Shown: positions 30,597-40,541 of the stretch, in pieces
How positions within the stretch are numbered: the stretch's first letter is position 1
How the letters are laid out: the number at the start of each line of letters is the position of its first letter
Program-made: the position numbers and the translations under genes
DNA from: Agromyces flavus
Lineage (GTDB): Bacteria > Actinomycetota > Actinomycetes > Actinomycetales > Microbacteriaceae
NCBI RefSeq assembly: GCF_900104685.1
Contig: NZ_LT629755.1
Span: 1,488,001 to 1,552,000, forward strand
Length of the DNA stretch: 64,000 nt
Direction: 5' to 3'
Notes under the pieces: generated by a model
What the model was told of the DNA's origin: nothing
The model's database searches: none
What the model saw: only the letters and a program-made list of their open reading frames with translations

Positions 30597-31754
30597 TCAG
30601 CTCGAGTACGCACTGTTCTCGTGCACGTAGTCGTGCGTGAGGTCATTCGTCCAGATCGTGGCGGAAGCCTCACCCGCATGCAGCTCGATGCGCACGTGCG
30701 TGGCCCGCGGTGCGAGGTCGACCTCGTCGCGCGGCCGATCGGGCCGGCCGGCGTGGCAGACGCGCACGCCGTTCATCGTCACGTCGACGAGGTAGGGGTC
30801 GAACGCCGCCCGCGTGGTGCCGATCGCCGCGAGGACGCGGCCCCAGTTCGGGTCGTTGCCGAAGATCGCGGCCTTGAACAGGTTGTTTCTAGCGACCGAG
30901 CGCCCGACCTCGACCGCGTCACCCTCGGTCGCCGCGCCGCGCACCTCGATCGCGATGTCGTGGCTCGCGCCCTCGGCGTCGCCCTGCAGCTGGAGGGCGA
31001 GATCGCGGCACGCGGTGGTGAGCGCCTCGACGAAGGTCGCGGCATCCGGTGTCACGCCCGATGCCCCCGACGCGAGCAGGGTGACCTGGTCGTTGGTCGA
31101 CATGCAGCCGTCGGAATCGAGCCGGTCGAACGTCACGCGCGTCGCCTCGCGGAGCGCGGCGTCGAGGTCTGCCGAGGGCAGGTCGGCGTCGGTGGTGAGC
31201 ACGACGAGCATCGTGGCGAGACCGGGTGCGAGCATGCCCGCACCCTTGGCCATGCCGCCGATGCGCCATCCGTCGACCACGACCTGCGTCGTCTTCGGTC
31301 GCGAGTCGGTGGTCATGATCGCGCGGGCCGCGTCGGCCCCGGCCGCCTCGTCGCTCGCGAGGCGATTCGCCGCCGACAGGACGCCCTCTTCGAGCACCTC
31401 GCCGTCGAGCTGGTCGCCGATGAGCCCAGTCGAGCACACGAGCACGTCGCCGGCAGAGACGTGCAGGGCGGATGCCGCGGCCTCGGCCGTGCGGTGCGTG
31501 ACCTGGAAGCCCTCGGGACCCGTGAAGCAGTTCGCGCCGCCCGAGTTCAGCACGACGGCGGAGACGACGCCGTCCTCGACGGCCTGCTGCGACCACAGGA
31601 TCGGGTTGGCCTTCGCGCGATTGGAGGTGAAGACCGCGGCTCCGGCCTGGCGCGGTCCGCGGTTGACGACGAGGGCCAGGTCGAGTGCGCCAGTGCGCTT
31701 GATTCCGGCCGCGATGCCGGCGGCCTCGAACCCCGCCGGGGACGTGACGCTCAC
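30597..31754 (-). CDS. argJ: Bifunctional ornithine acetyltransferase / N-acetylglutamate synthase
   Basis: Recycles the acetyl group from acetylornithine to glutamate and may also use acetyl-CoA. The 385-aa precursor is expected to self-cleave before the Thr of LATMLVVLT (after KGAGMLAPG), giving alpha and beta chains; the cleavage site is intact near residue 190. The GTG at 31754 overlaps the argC stop (GTGA). Its presence means the cyclic route and explains the absence of argA or argE nearby. Confidence 0.96.
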   Translation of the reverse strand: MSVTSPAGFEAAGIAAGIKRTGALDLALVVNRGPRQAGAAVFTSNRAKANPILWSQQAVEDGVVSAVVLNSGGANCFTGPEGFQVTHRTAEAAASALHVSAGDVLVCSTGLIGDQLDGEVLEEGVLSAANRLASDEAAGADAARAIMTTDSRPKTTQVVVDGWRIGGMAKGAGMLAPGLATMLVVLTTDADLPSADLDAALREATRVTFDRLDSDGCMSTNDQVTLLASGASGVTPDAATFVEALTTACRDLALQLQGDAEGASHDIAIEVRGAATEGDAVEVGRSVARNNLFKAAIFGNDPNWGRVLAAIGTTRAAFDPYLVDVTMNGVRVCHAGRPDRPRDEVDLAPRATHVRIELHAGEASATIWTNDLTHDYVHENSAYSS

Positions 31755-32794
31755 GGCGCGACCCCGTTCACGGGCAGGCCCGTCGCCTCGGCGAGGCCGA
31801 GCGCGATGTTCGCCGACTGGATCGCCGCGCCCGCGGTGCCCTTGACGAGGTTGTCGACGGCCGCGACGACCACGACCCGTCCGGCGGCCTCGTCGACCGC
31901 GAGCCCGAGCAGCGCGGTGTTCGCACCGAGGACGTCGGCCGTGCGCGGGAACTGCCCGTCGGGCAGGAGCTGCACGAACTGCTCCCCCGCATAGGCGTCC
32001 TCCCACGCGGCGCGGACCGTCGCGGCATCCGTGCCGGGCACGATACGCGCGGTGGAGGTCGCCAGGATGCCACGCGACATGGGAACGATCGTCGGCGTGA
32101 ACGAGATCGTCGGCTCCGCCGCACCGGCCCAGCGCAGGGCCTGCTGGATCTCGGGGATGTGGCGATGCGTGCCGCCCACGGCATACGGGTTCGCCGACCC
32201 GAGGATCTCGGACCCGAGCAGGTGCGCCTTGAGCGCACGGCCCGCGCCCGATGGGCCCACCGCGAGCACGGAGACGATGTCCCGGTCTTCGATGACGCCG
32301 GCGCGGATGCCCGGGGCGAGCGACAGCGCGACGGTCGACGCGTTGCATCCCGGCGCGGCGATGCGTCGGGTCTTCGCCAGTCGCGTGCGCTGCGTGCCCG
32401 ACATCCTCGGCAGCTCGGGGACGCCGTACTCCCACGTGCCGTGGAAGTCGCCGCCGTAGAAGTCGGCCCAGTCCTGCTCGGACTCGAGCCGGTGGTCGGC
32501 ACCGCAGTCGATGACGAGCGTGTCGTCGCCCAGCTCGGCGGCGATCGCCCCGGACGCCCCGTGCGGCAGCGCGAGGAACACCACGTCGTGGCCGGCGAGC
32601 GTCTCGGTCGAGGTCTCCTTCAGCGTGAGGTGCGTGTATCCACGGAGGTGCGGCTGCACCGCGCTCAACGGCTGGCCGGCGTTCGCGTGCGCCGTGACGG
32701 TGCGCACCTCGAACTCGGGATGGTCGGCGAGCAGGCGCAGCAACTCGCCCCCGGCATAGCCGGACGCGCCGGACACGGCGACGGTGAACGTCAT
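31751..32794 (-). CDS. argC: N-acetyl-gamma-glutamyl-phosphate reductase
   Basis: NADPH-dependent reduction to the semialdehyde, second reductive step of arginine synthesis. The 347-aa protein opens with the Rossmann motif [14 protein letters not shown], and the catalytic Cys is in [10 protein letters not shown] near residue 150. The ATG at 32794 is chosen over a GTG 9 nt upstream: AAGGTGG lies 5 nt before it and a TAAGGT -10 ends 7 nt before it, two overlapping readings that cannot both be used. It is first in the arg operon. Confidence 0.95.
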   Translation of the reverse strand: MTFTVAVSGASGYAGGELLRLLADHPEFEVRTVTAHANAGQPLSAVQPHLRGYTHLTLKETSTETLAGHDVVFLALPHGASGAIAAELGDDTLVIDCGADHRLESEQDWADFYGGDFHGTWEYGVPELPRMSGTQRTRLAKTRRIAAPGCNASTVALSLAPGIRAGVIEDRDIVSVLAVGPSGAGRALKAHLLGSEILGSANPYAVGGTHRHIPEIQQALRWAGAAEPTISFTPTIVPMSRGILATSTARIVPGTDAATVRAAWEDAYAGEQFVQLLPDGQFPRTADVLGANTALLGLAVDEAAGRVVVVAAVDNLVKGTAGAAIQSANIALGLAEATGLPVNGVAP

Positions 32795-32801
32795 GGATTC
32801 C

Positions 32802-32807
32802 ACCTTA
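32802..32807 (-). promoter_or_regulatory. Possible -10 of the argCJBDFH operon
   Basis: TAAGGT on the minus strand, 7 nt before ATG 32794. The same bases can serve as a Shine-Dalgarno sequence (AAGGTGG) if transcription starts further up. No ArgR-like box was recognised in the 220 nt upstream, where I see no other feature. Confidence 0.4.
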
Positions 32808-33016
32808 TGGGCTGATCGGTCGAGTGAGTCGGCTCCGGCGACGCCCAGGACGCAGGCTCAGGCCGTCGCGGGAGTCGCCGGGATTCGGCGCTCGCCACGA
32901 CGTCGGCGCACCACGACGACACGCGAGACGCGTGCGATTCGGGGCTGCCGGGCGGTGGACATGCAAGCGACCCTATCGAGCCGTGGACTCGGTCGCAAAA
33001 CCGGGACGGAGGCGGC

Positions 33017-33433
33017 TCAGCTCACGTCATCGCCGCGCGTGCGCACCCAGGCTCGATCGACGAGATCCTCGAGCACGTGCCGGTCGACGGTGTCGAGCCG
33101 TCCGATCCAGAGGCATCCGGCGCCGATCTTGACCTTGCCCAGTCGGTCGATGAGCTCCTCGGCGCCCGGCGTCTGCAAGCCGTACAGCGAGATCGACGCC
33201 TTCCGCGGTGAGAACCCGACGACGGGCCAGTCGCCCTCGCGGCCGCTGGCGTACCGGTAGTGGTGGAGGCCGTAGCCCACGATCGACGGACCCCACATGA
33301 CGGCGTCGGTGTCGGTGACGCGGTCGAACAGCTCGCGGAGTTCGAACCCGTCGGCGCGGCGCCCCGCGGGCTCCACGGCGGCGAGGAAGTCGGACACCGA
33401 TTCGCCCGTCGGCACGGTCTTCGCTTCGGCCAT
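33017..33433 (-). CDS. DUF1801 (YdhG-like) protein
   Basis: A 138-aa cytoplasmic protein with the family's features: an N-terminal helix, MWGPSIVGYG, VVGFSPRKASISLY and GKVKIGAGCLWIGRLDTVD. The fold is compact and no enzyme activity is known. ATG 33433 has a TAGCGT box 5 nt upstream and a GAGG that could act as a Shine-Dalgarno sequence. It stands alone between the arg operon and pheST. Confidence 0.85.
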   Translation of the reverse strand: MAEAKTVPTGESVSDFLAAVEPAGRRADGFELRELFDRVTDTDAVMWGPSIVGYGLHHYRYASGREGDWPVVGFSPRKASISLYGLQTPGAEELIDRLGKVKIGAGCLWIGRLDTVDRHVLEDLVDRAWVRTRGDDVS

Positions 33434-33479
33434 GCCTCACGCTACCGCCGCCGGACCGACGACGTCACCCCTGGTGCAC

Positions 33480-36020
33480 CTAGTCGCGGATGGCCGCACC
33501 CGTGCGCTCGGCGGCCAGCGCGGCCCCCGCGAGCTTCGCCTCACTGGCCTCGGCCGCGGTGAGCGTGCGGTCGGCCGCACGGAAGCGCAGCGCGAACGTC
33601 AGGCTCTTCGCGCCCTCGGGCAGGCCCGGCCCGCGGTAGTCGTCGACGAGACGGAGGTCCTCGAGCAGTTCGCCCGCGCCCTCGCGCACCGCCTCGGCGA
33701 CGCGCGCCGCCGGCACGTCGGCGCCGACCACGAGCGAGAGGTCCTGCGTCGCAGCCGGAAGCGTGCCGATCGGACGCGCCTCGACGGACGGGTCGGTCAG
33801 GGCCAGGATCGCGTCGAGATCGACCTCGGCGACGGCGACGACGCGCGGCAGGTCGGCCTCGGCGGTGAGCCGCGGGTGCAGTTCGCCGGCGTAGCCGACG
33901 ACCTGCCCGGCGACGCGGACCTCCGCGGTCCGGCCCGGGTGCAGCGCCTGGTGCGTACCCTGCGCGAACTCGACCCCGGCGCCGGCGGCGTGGGCGATTC
34001 GACGCACGGCGTCGAGCGCGTCGGCGATTCCGGCCGCCTCCGCCACGCGGCCCGGCTGCTTCGGGCTGAGGTCGCCCGTGAGCAGGACGCCCACGTGACG
34101 CGGCTGCCGGGGAATCCCCGCGTTCAGCGCATCGAGGATCGCCTCGGACGGGCGCTCCCATCCGATCGGCAGCTCCGCGGTGCCGTAGGCGCGGTCGCGC
34201 TCGGGCAGGAAGACGAGTCCGAGCTCGAACACGTCGAGGTCGGTGAGGCCGCGGGACAGGTTGCGCCGAGCGATCCCGACCAGGCCCGGTAGCAGCGAGC
34301 GACGCAGGAAGGGCGCGGAGGCGTCGAGCGCGTTCGCGAGCTTCACGCTCGAGACCGGCGACCCGTCGGCCGAGCCGTAGACGGCGTTGTCGTCATCGGT
34401 GACGAACGGGAAGGCGAGCACCTCGGTCGCTCCAGCCGCCGCGAGCGCATCGGCCACGCCCCGTCGCACGCGCTGCGAGCGTGTGAGGCCGCGTCCGGGC
34501 GGCGCGACCGGAAGGACCGACGGAATGCGGTCGTAGCCGAGCAGGCGCGCAACCTCTTCCGCGAGGTCGGCTTTGGCCGTGAGGTCGGGACGCCACGTCG
34601 GCGGCACCACCTCGAGGCCGCCATCGACGCGGGTCACGCGCCCGCCGACCTCGGCAAGGGCGTCGTGCACCTCGTCGGTGGTGTACTCGACGCCGATGAG
34701 CTCGGTCACGTAGCCGTCGGGCAGCAGGATGGCCTCGCGCTCGGGCGCCTCGTGGATGAGTGAGCCGCCGGGCTCGGCGGTACCGCCGGCGAGGTCGACG
34801 AGCAGTTGGGCGACACGTGTGGCCGCCGCGCCGGCGATGGAGGGATCGACGCCACGTTCGAAGCGCTTGGACGCCTCGCTCGGCAGCTTGTGACGGCGAG
34901 CGGTGCGCGCGATCGACACGGGATCGAAGTTCGCGGCCTCGATCAGCACGTTGCGCGTGGCGTCGCCGATCTCGGTCTCGGCGCCGCCCATGACGCCCGC
35001 GAGGCCGATCGCCCCGCGGTCGTCGGTGATGAGCAGGTCCTCGGGGTCGAGCGTGCGGACCTTGCCGTCGAGGGTCTCGAGCGTTTCGCCGGGCTGCGCG
35101 CGGCGCACGACGATGCCGCCCTGCAGCGCGTCGAGGTCGTAGCCGTGGATCGGCTGCCCGAGCTCGAGCATGACGTAGTTCGTGATGTCGACGGGCAACG
35201 AGAGCGAGCGGATGCCGGCGAGCTTGAGTCGCGCGATCATCCACGCCGGCGTGGGCCGGCTGGGGTCGATGTCGCGCACGATGCGCGTCGCGAAGACGCT
35301 CGCGCCGACGCGCCCGCGGATGGGCGCCGAATCGTGGACGCGCACGGGGAACGCGCTGTCGGCGCCATCCTCGGCTGGCACCGTCGCGGCCTCGACCTGG
35401 CCCGCCGGGTCGCGGAACACAGCCCCGGTCGCGTGTGCGTACTCGCGCGCGACGCCCCGGATCGAGAACGCGTAGCCGCGGTCGGGCGTGACGTTGATCT
35501 CGACCGCCGCGTCGTCGAGCCCGAGCAGCGCGATGGCATCGGTGCCGACCGGTGCGTCGATGCCGAGTGTCGAGAGGCGCAGGATTCCGTCGTGGTCCTC
35601 GCCGAGTCCGAGCTCGCGCGCCGACGCGATCATGCCGTCGGAGACGTGCCCGTAGGTCTTCCGGGCGGCGATCGGGAACGGCCCGGGCAGCACCGAGCCC
35701 GGGAGCGTCACGACGACCTTGTCGCCCACGAGGAAGTTGCGCGCACCGCACACGATGCCGTGCACCGCCTCACCGCCGTCGGCCGCGGTCTCGCCCTCGG
35801 GCGCGACGCGCACCTGGCACCAGCGGATGGTCTTGCCGTTGGACTGCGGTTCCTCGACGAACTCGAGCACCTCGCCCACGACGATCGGGCCCTCGAGGTC
35901 GAACGTGTGCACGTCCTCCTCCTCGAGCCCGACGCGCACGAGCGCGGCGTGCACGTCTTCGAGCGACGTGCCCGGGGGCAGGTCGACGTACTCGGCGAGC
36001 CAGCTGAGCGGCACTCGCAT
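33480..36020 (-). CDS. pheT: Phenylalanyl-tRNA synthetase beta subunit
   Basis: Large subunit of the alpha2-beta2 enzyme that charges tRNA-Phe and edits Tyr-tRNA-Phe. The 846-aa protein begins MRVPLSWLAEYVDLP, followed by the tRNA-binding OB domain (IVCGARNFLVGDKVVV), the B3/B4 editing region (LPVDITNYVMLELGQPIHGYD), B5 and the inactive catalytic-like core. It ends with the ferredoxin-like anticodon-binding domain (about the last 95 residues). The ATG is 2 nt after the pheS stop. The frame extends into pheS as shadow. Confidence 0.96.
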   Translation of the reverse strand: MRVPLSWLAEYVDLPPGTSLEDVHAALVRVGLEEEDVHTFDLEGPIVVGEVLEFVEEPQSNGKTIRWCQVRVAPEGETAADGGEAVHGIVCGARNFLVGDKVVVTLPGSVLPGPFPIAARKTYGHVSDGMIASARELGLGEDHDGILRLSTLGIDAPVGTDAIALLGLDDAAVEINVTPDRGYAFSIRGVAREYAHATGAVFRDPAGQVEAATVPAEDGADSAFPVRVHDSAPIRGRVGASVFATRIVRDIDPSRPTPAWMIARLKLAGIRSLSLPVDITNYVMLELGQPIHGYDLDALQGGIVVRRAQPGETLETLDGKVRTLDPEDLLITDDRGAIGLAGVMGGAETEIGDATRNVLIEAANFDPVSIARTARRHKLPSEASKRFERGVDPSIAGAAATRVAQLLVDLAGGTAEPGGSLIHEAPEREAILLPDGYVTELIGVEYTTDEVHDALAEVGGRVTRVDGGLEVVPPTWRPDLTAKADLAEEVARLLGYDRIPSVLPVAPPGRGLTRSQRVRRGVADALAAAGATEVLAFPFVTDDDNAVYGSADGSPVSSVKLANALDASAPFLRRSLLPGLVGIARRNLSRGLTDLDVFELGLVFLPERDRAYGTAELPIGWERPSEAILDALNAGIPRQPRHVGVLLTGDLSPKQPGRVAEAAGIADALDAVRRIAHAAGAGVEFAQGTHQALHPGRTAEVRVAGQVVGYAGELHPRLTAEADLPRVVAVAEVDLDAILALTDPSVEARPIGTLPAATQDLSLVVGADVPAARVAEAVREGAGELLEDLRLVDDYRGPGLPEGAKSLTFALRFRAADRTLTAAEASEAKLAGAALAAERTGAAIRD

Positions 36021-36022
36021 CG

Positions 36023-37063
36023 TTAGACCACCATTCCGAACTGCTGTGAGAAGCGGATGTCGCCCTCGGCCATGTCGCGCATGTCCTGGACGTCGTTGCG
36101 GAGCATGAGGCCTCGTTCGATGCCCATGCCGAACGCGAAGCCCGTGTACTCCTCGGGGTCGATGCCCGCGGCGCCGAGCACGTTGGGGTGCACCATCCCG
36201 CAGCCGCCCCACTCGATCCAGCGCGCACCGCCCTTGAAGGTCGGGTGCCAGAAGTCGAGCTCGGCACTCGGCTCGGTGAACGGGAAGAAGCTCGGGCGCA
36301 GCCGCACCTTGGCGTCCTCGCCGAAGATCGACTTCACGAAGTGATCGAGCGTGCCCCGCAGATGCGCCATCGTCAGGCCCTTGTCGACCGCGAGGCCCTC
36401 GAACTGCATGAAGACGGGCAGGTGCGTGGCGTCGAACTCGTCGGTGCGGTACACGCGGCCCGGTGCGAGCACGTAGATCGGCACCTCGCGGTCGAGCATC
36501 GACCGCACCTGCACGGGGCTGGTGTGGGTCCGCAGCACGAGGTGCGCCTCGGGCGGGTCGACGAAGAAGGTGTCCTGCATCGCGCGCGCCGGGTGGTCGG
36601 CGTCGAAGTTCAGCGCGTCGAAGTTGAACCACTCGCTCTCGACCTCGGGGCCTTCGGCGATCTCCCACCCCATGCCGGTGAAGACGTCGCACACCCTGTC
36701 TTGCAGCAGGGTGAGCGGATGGCGCGCGCCGGGGGCGAAGCGCGAGGGCAGCGCCGTGACGTCCACCGCCTCGGCGGCGAGCTGCGCCTCGGCTTCGGCC
36801 GCGACGATCTCGGCCTCGCGCGCGGCGAACGCCTGGTTCACGCGCCCGCGGGCCGAGCCGACGAGCTTGCCGAGGGCGGCCTTCTGGTCGTTCGGTACGT
36901 TGCGCAGCGACGCGTTCAGTCGCGCGAGGGTCGACTTCTCGCCCGTGTGCTCGGCGCGCACGGCCTTCAGGGCCGCGGAGTCGCCCGCCGCGGCGATCGC
37001 CGCGAGGGCCGCCTCGACGGCGGCCTCGACGGCCGGTTCGGTGATCTGGAGGGGCTCGGACAC
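36023..37063 (-). CDS. pheS: Phenylalanyl-tRNA synthetase alpha subunit
   Basis: Catalytic class II subunit. The 346-aa protein has an N-terminal coiled coil (about 1-90), motif 2 region THTSPVQVRSM and YRTDEFDATHLPVFMQFEGL, and motif 3 with GFAFGMGIERGLML. The GTG at 37063 is preceded by a TAGACT -10 box at 8 nt, so the mRNA is predicted to be leaderless. There is no room for a T-box or attenuator. It ends in TAA, 2 nt before pheT. Confidence 0.96.
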   Translation of the reverse strand: MSEPLQITEPAVEAAVEAALAAIAAAGDSAALKAVRAEHTGEKSTLARLNASLRNVPNDQKAALGKLVGSARGRVNQAFAAREAEIVAAEAEAQLAAEAVDVTALPSRFAPGARHPLTLLQDRVCDVFTGMGWEIAEGPEVESEWFNFDALNFDADHPARAMQDTFFVDPPEAHLVLRTHTSPVQVRSMLDREVPIYVLAPGRVYRTDEFDATHLPVFMQFEGLAVDKGLTMAHLRGTLDHFVKSIFGEDAKVRLRPSFFPFTEPSAELDFWHPTFKGGARWIEWGGCGMVHPNVLGAAGIDPEEYTGFAFGMGIERGLMLRNDVQDMRDMAEGDIRFSQQFGMVV

Positions 37064-37071
37064 GAAGAACG

Positions 37072-37077
37072 AGTCTA
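37072..37077 (-). promoter_or_regulatory. Promoter -10 of pheST (leaderless mRNA predicted)
   Basis: TAGACT on the minus strand, 8 nt before GTG 37063, the same box and spacing as at pyrG. Confidence 0.6.
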
Positions 37078-37103
37078 GTGGGCGAGCCGCGCCATCCCGA
37101 TGC

Positions 37104-38018
37104 TCAGGCGGCGCCGCCGCCCTGACCCACCTGCTGCGACTCGGCGATCACCCGCGCCCTGAGCAGGGCCTGGTCCTCGTCCTCGGGGCTCGGCGGCTTC
37201 ATGCCGGTGCGGCGCGCCGTGCGCTTGGCGACCCATCTCGCGAACCACGACAGCGACAGGTTCATCGCGAGGTACAGCACGAGCGTGACGACGAAGAACG
37301 AGAACAGGTAGTAGTTGCCGTAGAAGCTCGCGAGCTGGTTCATGTTGACGCGCAGGAGCTCGACGTAGCCGACGATGTAGCCCAGGGAGGTGTCCTTCAG
37401 GAGCACGACGAGCTGGGCGATGATGATCGGCAGCATCTGCCGGAACGCCTGCGGGAACTCGATGAGCATCTTGGACTGCATGTTCCGCATGCCGAGGCTG
37501 AGGCCGGCCTCGCGCTGGCCCTTCGGCAGGGCCGCGAGTCCGGCGCGGAGCGCCTCGCCGATCAGCACGCCGTTGTAGAGCGAGAGTGCGGCGACGACGG
37601 CCCAGAAGGACCCGGTGTTCAGCACGAGCAGGATGAACAGCATCATCAGCAGCACCGGCATGCCGCGGATGAACTCGAGTACCACCGCCGTCGGGATGCG
37701 GATCCATGGGTTGTGCGCGCTGCGAAGCAGCGAGAAGACGATGCCGAGGATGAGCGCGAAGACCGCGGCGGTCAGGGCGGCGCGAAGCGTGCCCCAGACC
37801 CCGGCGACGAAGATATAGCGCCACACGGTCGGGTCGGCGAAGATGTCCCACCGCGACGGGTCGAAGTAGCCCGGCAAGTCCCCGCGGGGCGCATTCAGCG
37901 TGAGGAAGATCCACAACAGGCCGCCCGCGATGGCGAGGCCGCCGATGACGGATGCGATCAGGGAATTTCGGCGGGCCACGGGGCCCGGCGCGTCGAAGAG
38001 GACGCTCGATCCGGTCAT
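37104..38018 (-). CDS. Amino-acid ABC transporter permease (GluD-like)
   Basis: Inner-membrane subunit of a polar amino-acid importer. The 304-aa protein has an N-terminal membrane segment (about 19-41), then the HisMQ-type permease domain with the EAA-like loop EALRAGLAALPKGQREAG and FPQAFRQMLPIIIAQ. The C-terminal tail (about 265-304) is charged and cytoplasmic. ATG 38018 overlaps the preceding permease as ATGA. It is the last gene of the ATPase-binding protein-permease-permease operon, the order of corynebacterial gluABCD. Confidence 0.93.
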   Translation of the reverse strand: MTGSSVLFDAPGPVARRNSLIASVIGGLAIAGGLLWIFLTLNAPRGDLPGYFDPSRWDIFADPTVWRYIFVAGVWGTLRAALTAAVFALILGIVFSLLRSAHNPWIRIPTAVVLEFIRGMPVLLMMLFILLVLNTGSFWAVVAALSLYNGVLIGEALRAGLAALPKGQREAGLSLGMRNMQSKMLIEFPQAFRQMLPIIIAQLVVLLKDTSLGYIVGYVELLRVNMNQLASFYGNYYLFSFFVVTLVLYLAMNLSLSWFARWVAKRTARRTGMKPPSPEDEDQALLRARVIAESQQVGQGGGAA

Positions 38019-38662
38019 CGCTGCACCACCCAACGTCGTTCGAGGCGCGCCGCGAGCAGGCCCAGCGGCACCGTGATGATCAGGTAGAAGGTCGCGACGC
38101 CGAGGAGGATCGGGATCACCGCGTCGCCGTTCGCATTCGAGAGGGTGCGGCCGACCGCGAACAGCTCGACCACGAAGAACCCGCCCGCGACCGACGTGTT
38201 CTTCGTCAGGGCGATGAACACGTTGATGAGCGGCGGGATGGTCATCCGGAACGCCTGGGGCAGCACGATGAGGCCGACGGTCTGGGAGAAGCCGAAGCCG
38301 ACGCTCCGCGCCGCCTCGGCTTGGCCGACGGGCACGCCGTTCACGCCCGATCGCAACGCCTCGGCCACGAACGGGGACGTGTACACGGACAGGCCGATCA
38401 TGGCCGCCACCGAGTAGTCCAGTCGCGAGCCGAGCTGCGGGAGCACGAACGCGCAGAAGAACAGAACGAGCGTGAGCGGCGTGTTGCGCACGAGCTCGGT
38501 GTAGACCGTCGCGAACCACCGAAGTGACGCCACCGGTGAGATGCGCATCGCGGCGATCAGCGTGCCGATCACGAGCGCCGCGATCCCCGAGACCACCAGG
38601 AGCAGCAGCGTCATGCCGAAGCCCCGGAAGAAGATCGGGAGGTTTTCGATGACCGCGTCCAC
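38015..38662 (-). CDS. Amino-acid ABC transporter permease (GluC-like)
   Basis: The 215-aa HisMQ-family permease has about five membrane helices (for example GMTLLLLVVSGIAALVIGTLIA at 16-37) and the cytoplasmic coupling loop AEALRSGVNGVPVGQAEAARS, then LPQAFRMTIPPLINVFIALTKNTS. The GTG at 38662 lies 81 nt after the binding-protein gene. It forms a heterodimer with the next permease, to which it is translationally coupled. Confidence 0.94.
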   Translation of the reverse strand: MDAVIENLPIFFRGFGMTLLLLVVSGIAALVIGTLIAAMRISPVASLRWFATVYTELVRNTPLTLVLFFCAFVLPQLGSRLDYSVAAMIGLSVYTSPFVAEALRSGVNGVPVGQAEAARSVGFGFSQTVGLIVLPQAFRMTIPPLINVFIALTKNTSVAGGFFVVELFAVGRTLSNANGDAVIPILLGVATFYLIITVPLGLLAARLERRWVVQR

Positions 38663-38743
38663 CTCGGTCCTTCCTGTCCAGTCGGGTCGGTCGACGACCC
38701 GGTGGATCCGGGCGCCGTCGCGGGCGCCCGGACCCCGTGTCGA

Positions 38744-39622
38744 TCAGTACCGGTCGACGGCCGGCGGCTCGCGGAACTCGAGCACCTTGCCGGCAGTGGC
38801 GTCCCACGCCTCCTCGTACGTGCCGTCCTCGTACGACTCCTCGAGCACGTCGTTGATGAAGTCGCGGAAGTCGTCATCGCCCTTCTTGAGGCCGATGCCG
38901 TACGGTTCCTGCGTGAACGGCTCGCCGACGAGCTTGAACTCACCGGGGTTCTGGTCGATCAGTCCCGCCAGGATGACGTTGTCGGTCGACACTGCGACGG
39001 CCTGGCCGCTGCGCAGCGGCTCGAGGCAGTTGCTGTAGGTGTCGGTCTCGATGACCTGCGCGCCGAGCTCGGCGAGGTTGGCGGCCGGAGTCGAGCCCGT
39101 GACCGAGCAGACCGGCTGGCCGACGAGGTCCTCCTCGCTCTCGATCGTGTCGTTGTCCTCGAGCACGAGGATCGACTGACCTGCCTCGAAGTACGGGCCG
39201 GCGAAGTCGACGACCTCCTTGCGCTTGTCGTTGATCGTGTACGTCGCGACGACGAGGTCGACCTGGCCGTTCTCGATGAACGGCTCGCGGTTCGCGGACA
39301 CCGTCTCGACCCACTCGATGTCCTCGGGCGCGATGCCGAGCTTGCCGGCGATGATCTTGCCGATCTCGACGTCGAAGCCGACGGGCACGCCGTCGGGGCC
39401 CACGAGGCCGAACAGCGGCTGGTCGAACTTCGTGCCGATGGTGATGGAACCCTCGTCGGCGAGGGCGGCCATGGTCGTGCCCTCGTCGAACTCGGGCGTC
39501 TCCTCGACGCTCGGCTCAGCCTCGTCGCCTCCGCCGGGCGTGCCGGCGTCAGCGGCGCACCCGCTGAACAGGAGCGCGGTCGCGGCGGCTGCGGCCACCA
39601 GTGCGATTCTGCTGCGTCTCAT
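38744..39622 (-). CDS. Amino-acid ABC transporter substrate-binding lipoprotein (GluB-like)
   Basis: A 292-aa lipoprotein. The signal peptide has basic MRRSR, a hydrophobic core and lipobox LFSGC, with the lipidated Cys at residue 22. A linker rich in Glu/Pro/Gly follows, then the family 3 binding-protein domain (IGTKFDQPLFGL, PVGFDVEIGKIIAGKLG). ANREPFIENGQVDLVVATYTI and the SILVLEDND region form the ligand site; glutamate or a similar acidic amino acid is likely from the GluB resemblance. The ATG is overlapped by the stop of a five-codon upstream frame created by a tandem duplication. Confidence 0.94.
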   Translation of the reverse strand: MRRSRIALVAAAAATALLFSGCAADAGTPGGGDEAEPSVEETPEFDEGTTMAALADEGSITIGTKFDQPLFGLVGPDGVPVGFDVEIGKIIAGKLGIAPEDIEWVETVSANREPFIENGQVDLVVATYTINDKRKEVVDFAGPYFEAGQSILVLEDNDTIESEEDLVGQPVCSVTGSTPAANLAELGAQVIETDTYSNCLEPLRSGQAVAVSTDNVILAGLIDQNPGEFKLVGEPFTQEPYGIGLKKGDDDFRDFINDVLEESYEDGTYEEAWDATAGKVLEFREPPAVDRY

Positions 39623-39636
39623 CTCTCGTGCCTCAT
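39619..39636 (-). other. Five-codon mini-ORF overlapping the binding-protein start
   Basis: ATG at 39636, then four codons (peptide MRHER) and TGA at 39621-39619, which overlaps the lipoprotein ATG as ATGA. The sequence CACGAGAGATGAG occurs twice in tandem, 14 nt apart, each copy carrying an ATG. Whether it is translated is unknown. Confidence 0.4.
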
Positions 39637-39682
39637 CTCTCGTGAATCGTTCGGGTGCTCCGCGGCTCGTGGCCCCGGAGGT

Positions 39683-40471
39683 CTAGTGCTCGAGGATCTT
39701 GGACAGGAAGTCCTTGGCTCGGTCGGACTCGGGGTGGTCGAAGAACTGCGCCGGAGTCGCCTCTTCGACGATGCGGCCGTCGGCCATGAACAGCACGCGG
39801 TCGGCCGCCTTGCGCGCGAAGCCCATCTCGTGGGTGACGACGATCATCGTCATGCCCTGCTCGGCAAGGCCGACCATGACGTCGAGGACCTCGTTGATCA
39901 TCTCGGGGTCGAGCGCGCTCGTGGGCTCGTCCATGAGGATGAGCTTCGGGTTCATCGCGAGCGAGCGCGCGATCGCCACGCGCTGCTGCTGGCCGCCGGA
40001 GAGCTGCGCGGGCATCTTCTTGGCCTGGTTCGCCACGCCGACGCGCTCGAGGAGCTCCATGGCCTTGGCCTCGGCATCCTTGCGCGACATCCGCTTCACC
40101 CTGATCGGTGCCAGCGTCACGTTCTCGAGCACGGTCTTGTGAGCGAACAGGTTGAACGACTGGAAGACCATGCCGACGTCGGCACGGAGCTTCGCGAGCC
40201 CGGCGCCCTCTTCGGGGAGCTTCTCGCCGTCGATCGTGATCGTGCCCGAGTCGATGGTCTCGAGGCGGTTGATCGCGCGGCACAGCGTGGACTTGCCAGA
40301 CCCGGAGGGCCCGATCACGACGACGACCTCGCCGCGGTTGACCACGGTGTTGATGTCGTTGAGGACGTGGAGATCGCCGAAGTGCTTGTCGACGTGGTCG
40401 ACGATCACGAGCGGTTCGCCGCGACGGACCGAGATGTTCGACGTTGCTGGAGCGGTGTCGGCCGGTGGCAT
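39683..40471 (-). CDS. Amino-acid ABC transporter ATP-binding protein (GluA-like)
   Basis: The 262-aa ATPase drives the importer. It shows Walker [10 protein letters not shown], the Q-loop [12 protein letters not shown], signature [16 protein letters not shown], Walker [14 protein letters not shown] and the H-loop THEMGFA. The frame is open to 40516; the ATG at 40471 is preferred because TAGTTT lies 7 nt upstream and the sequence before it is not conserved-looking. A run of six G precedes this ATG. It is the first gene of the operon; 60 nt separate it from the lipoprotein gene. Confidence 0.94.
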   Translation of the reverse strand: MPPADTAPATSNISVRRGEPLVIVDHVDKHFGDLHVLNDINTVVNRGEVVVVIGPSGSGKSTLCRAINRLETIDSGTITIDGEKLPEEGAGLAKLRADVGMVFQSFNLFAHKTVLENVTLAPIRVKRMSRKDAEAKAMELLERVGVANQAKKMPAQLSGGQQQRVAIARSLAMNPKLILMDEPTSALDPEMINEVLDVMVGLAEQGMTMIVVTHEMGFARKAADRVLFMADGRIVEEATPAQFFDHPESDRAKDFLSKILEH

Positions 40472-40478
40472 ACCCCCC

Positions 40479-40484
40479 AAACTA
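40479..40484 (-). promoter_or_regulatory. Possible -10 of the amino-acid ABC operon
   Basis: TAGTTT on the minus strand, 7 nt before ATG 40471, followed by GGGGGGT. No clear -35. The G-run could alternatively serve as a weak ribosome-binding site. Confidence 0.4.
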
Positions 40485-40541
40485 GGGCTCGGAGGCATGC
40501 GTCGGCCACCGCCCATGCGGGGGGTTTACCGATTCGTGACT

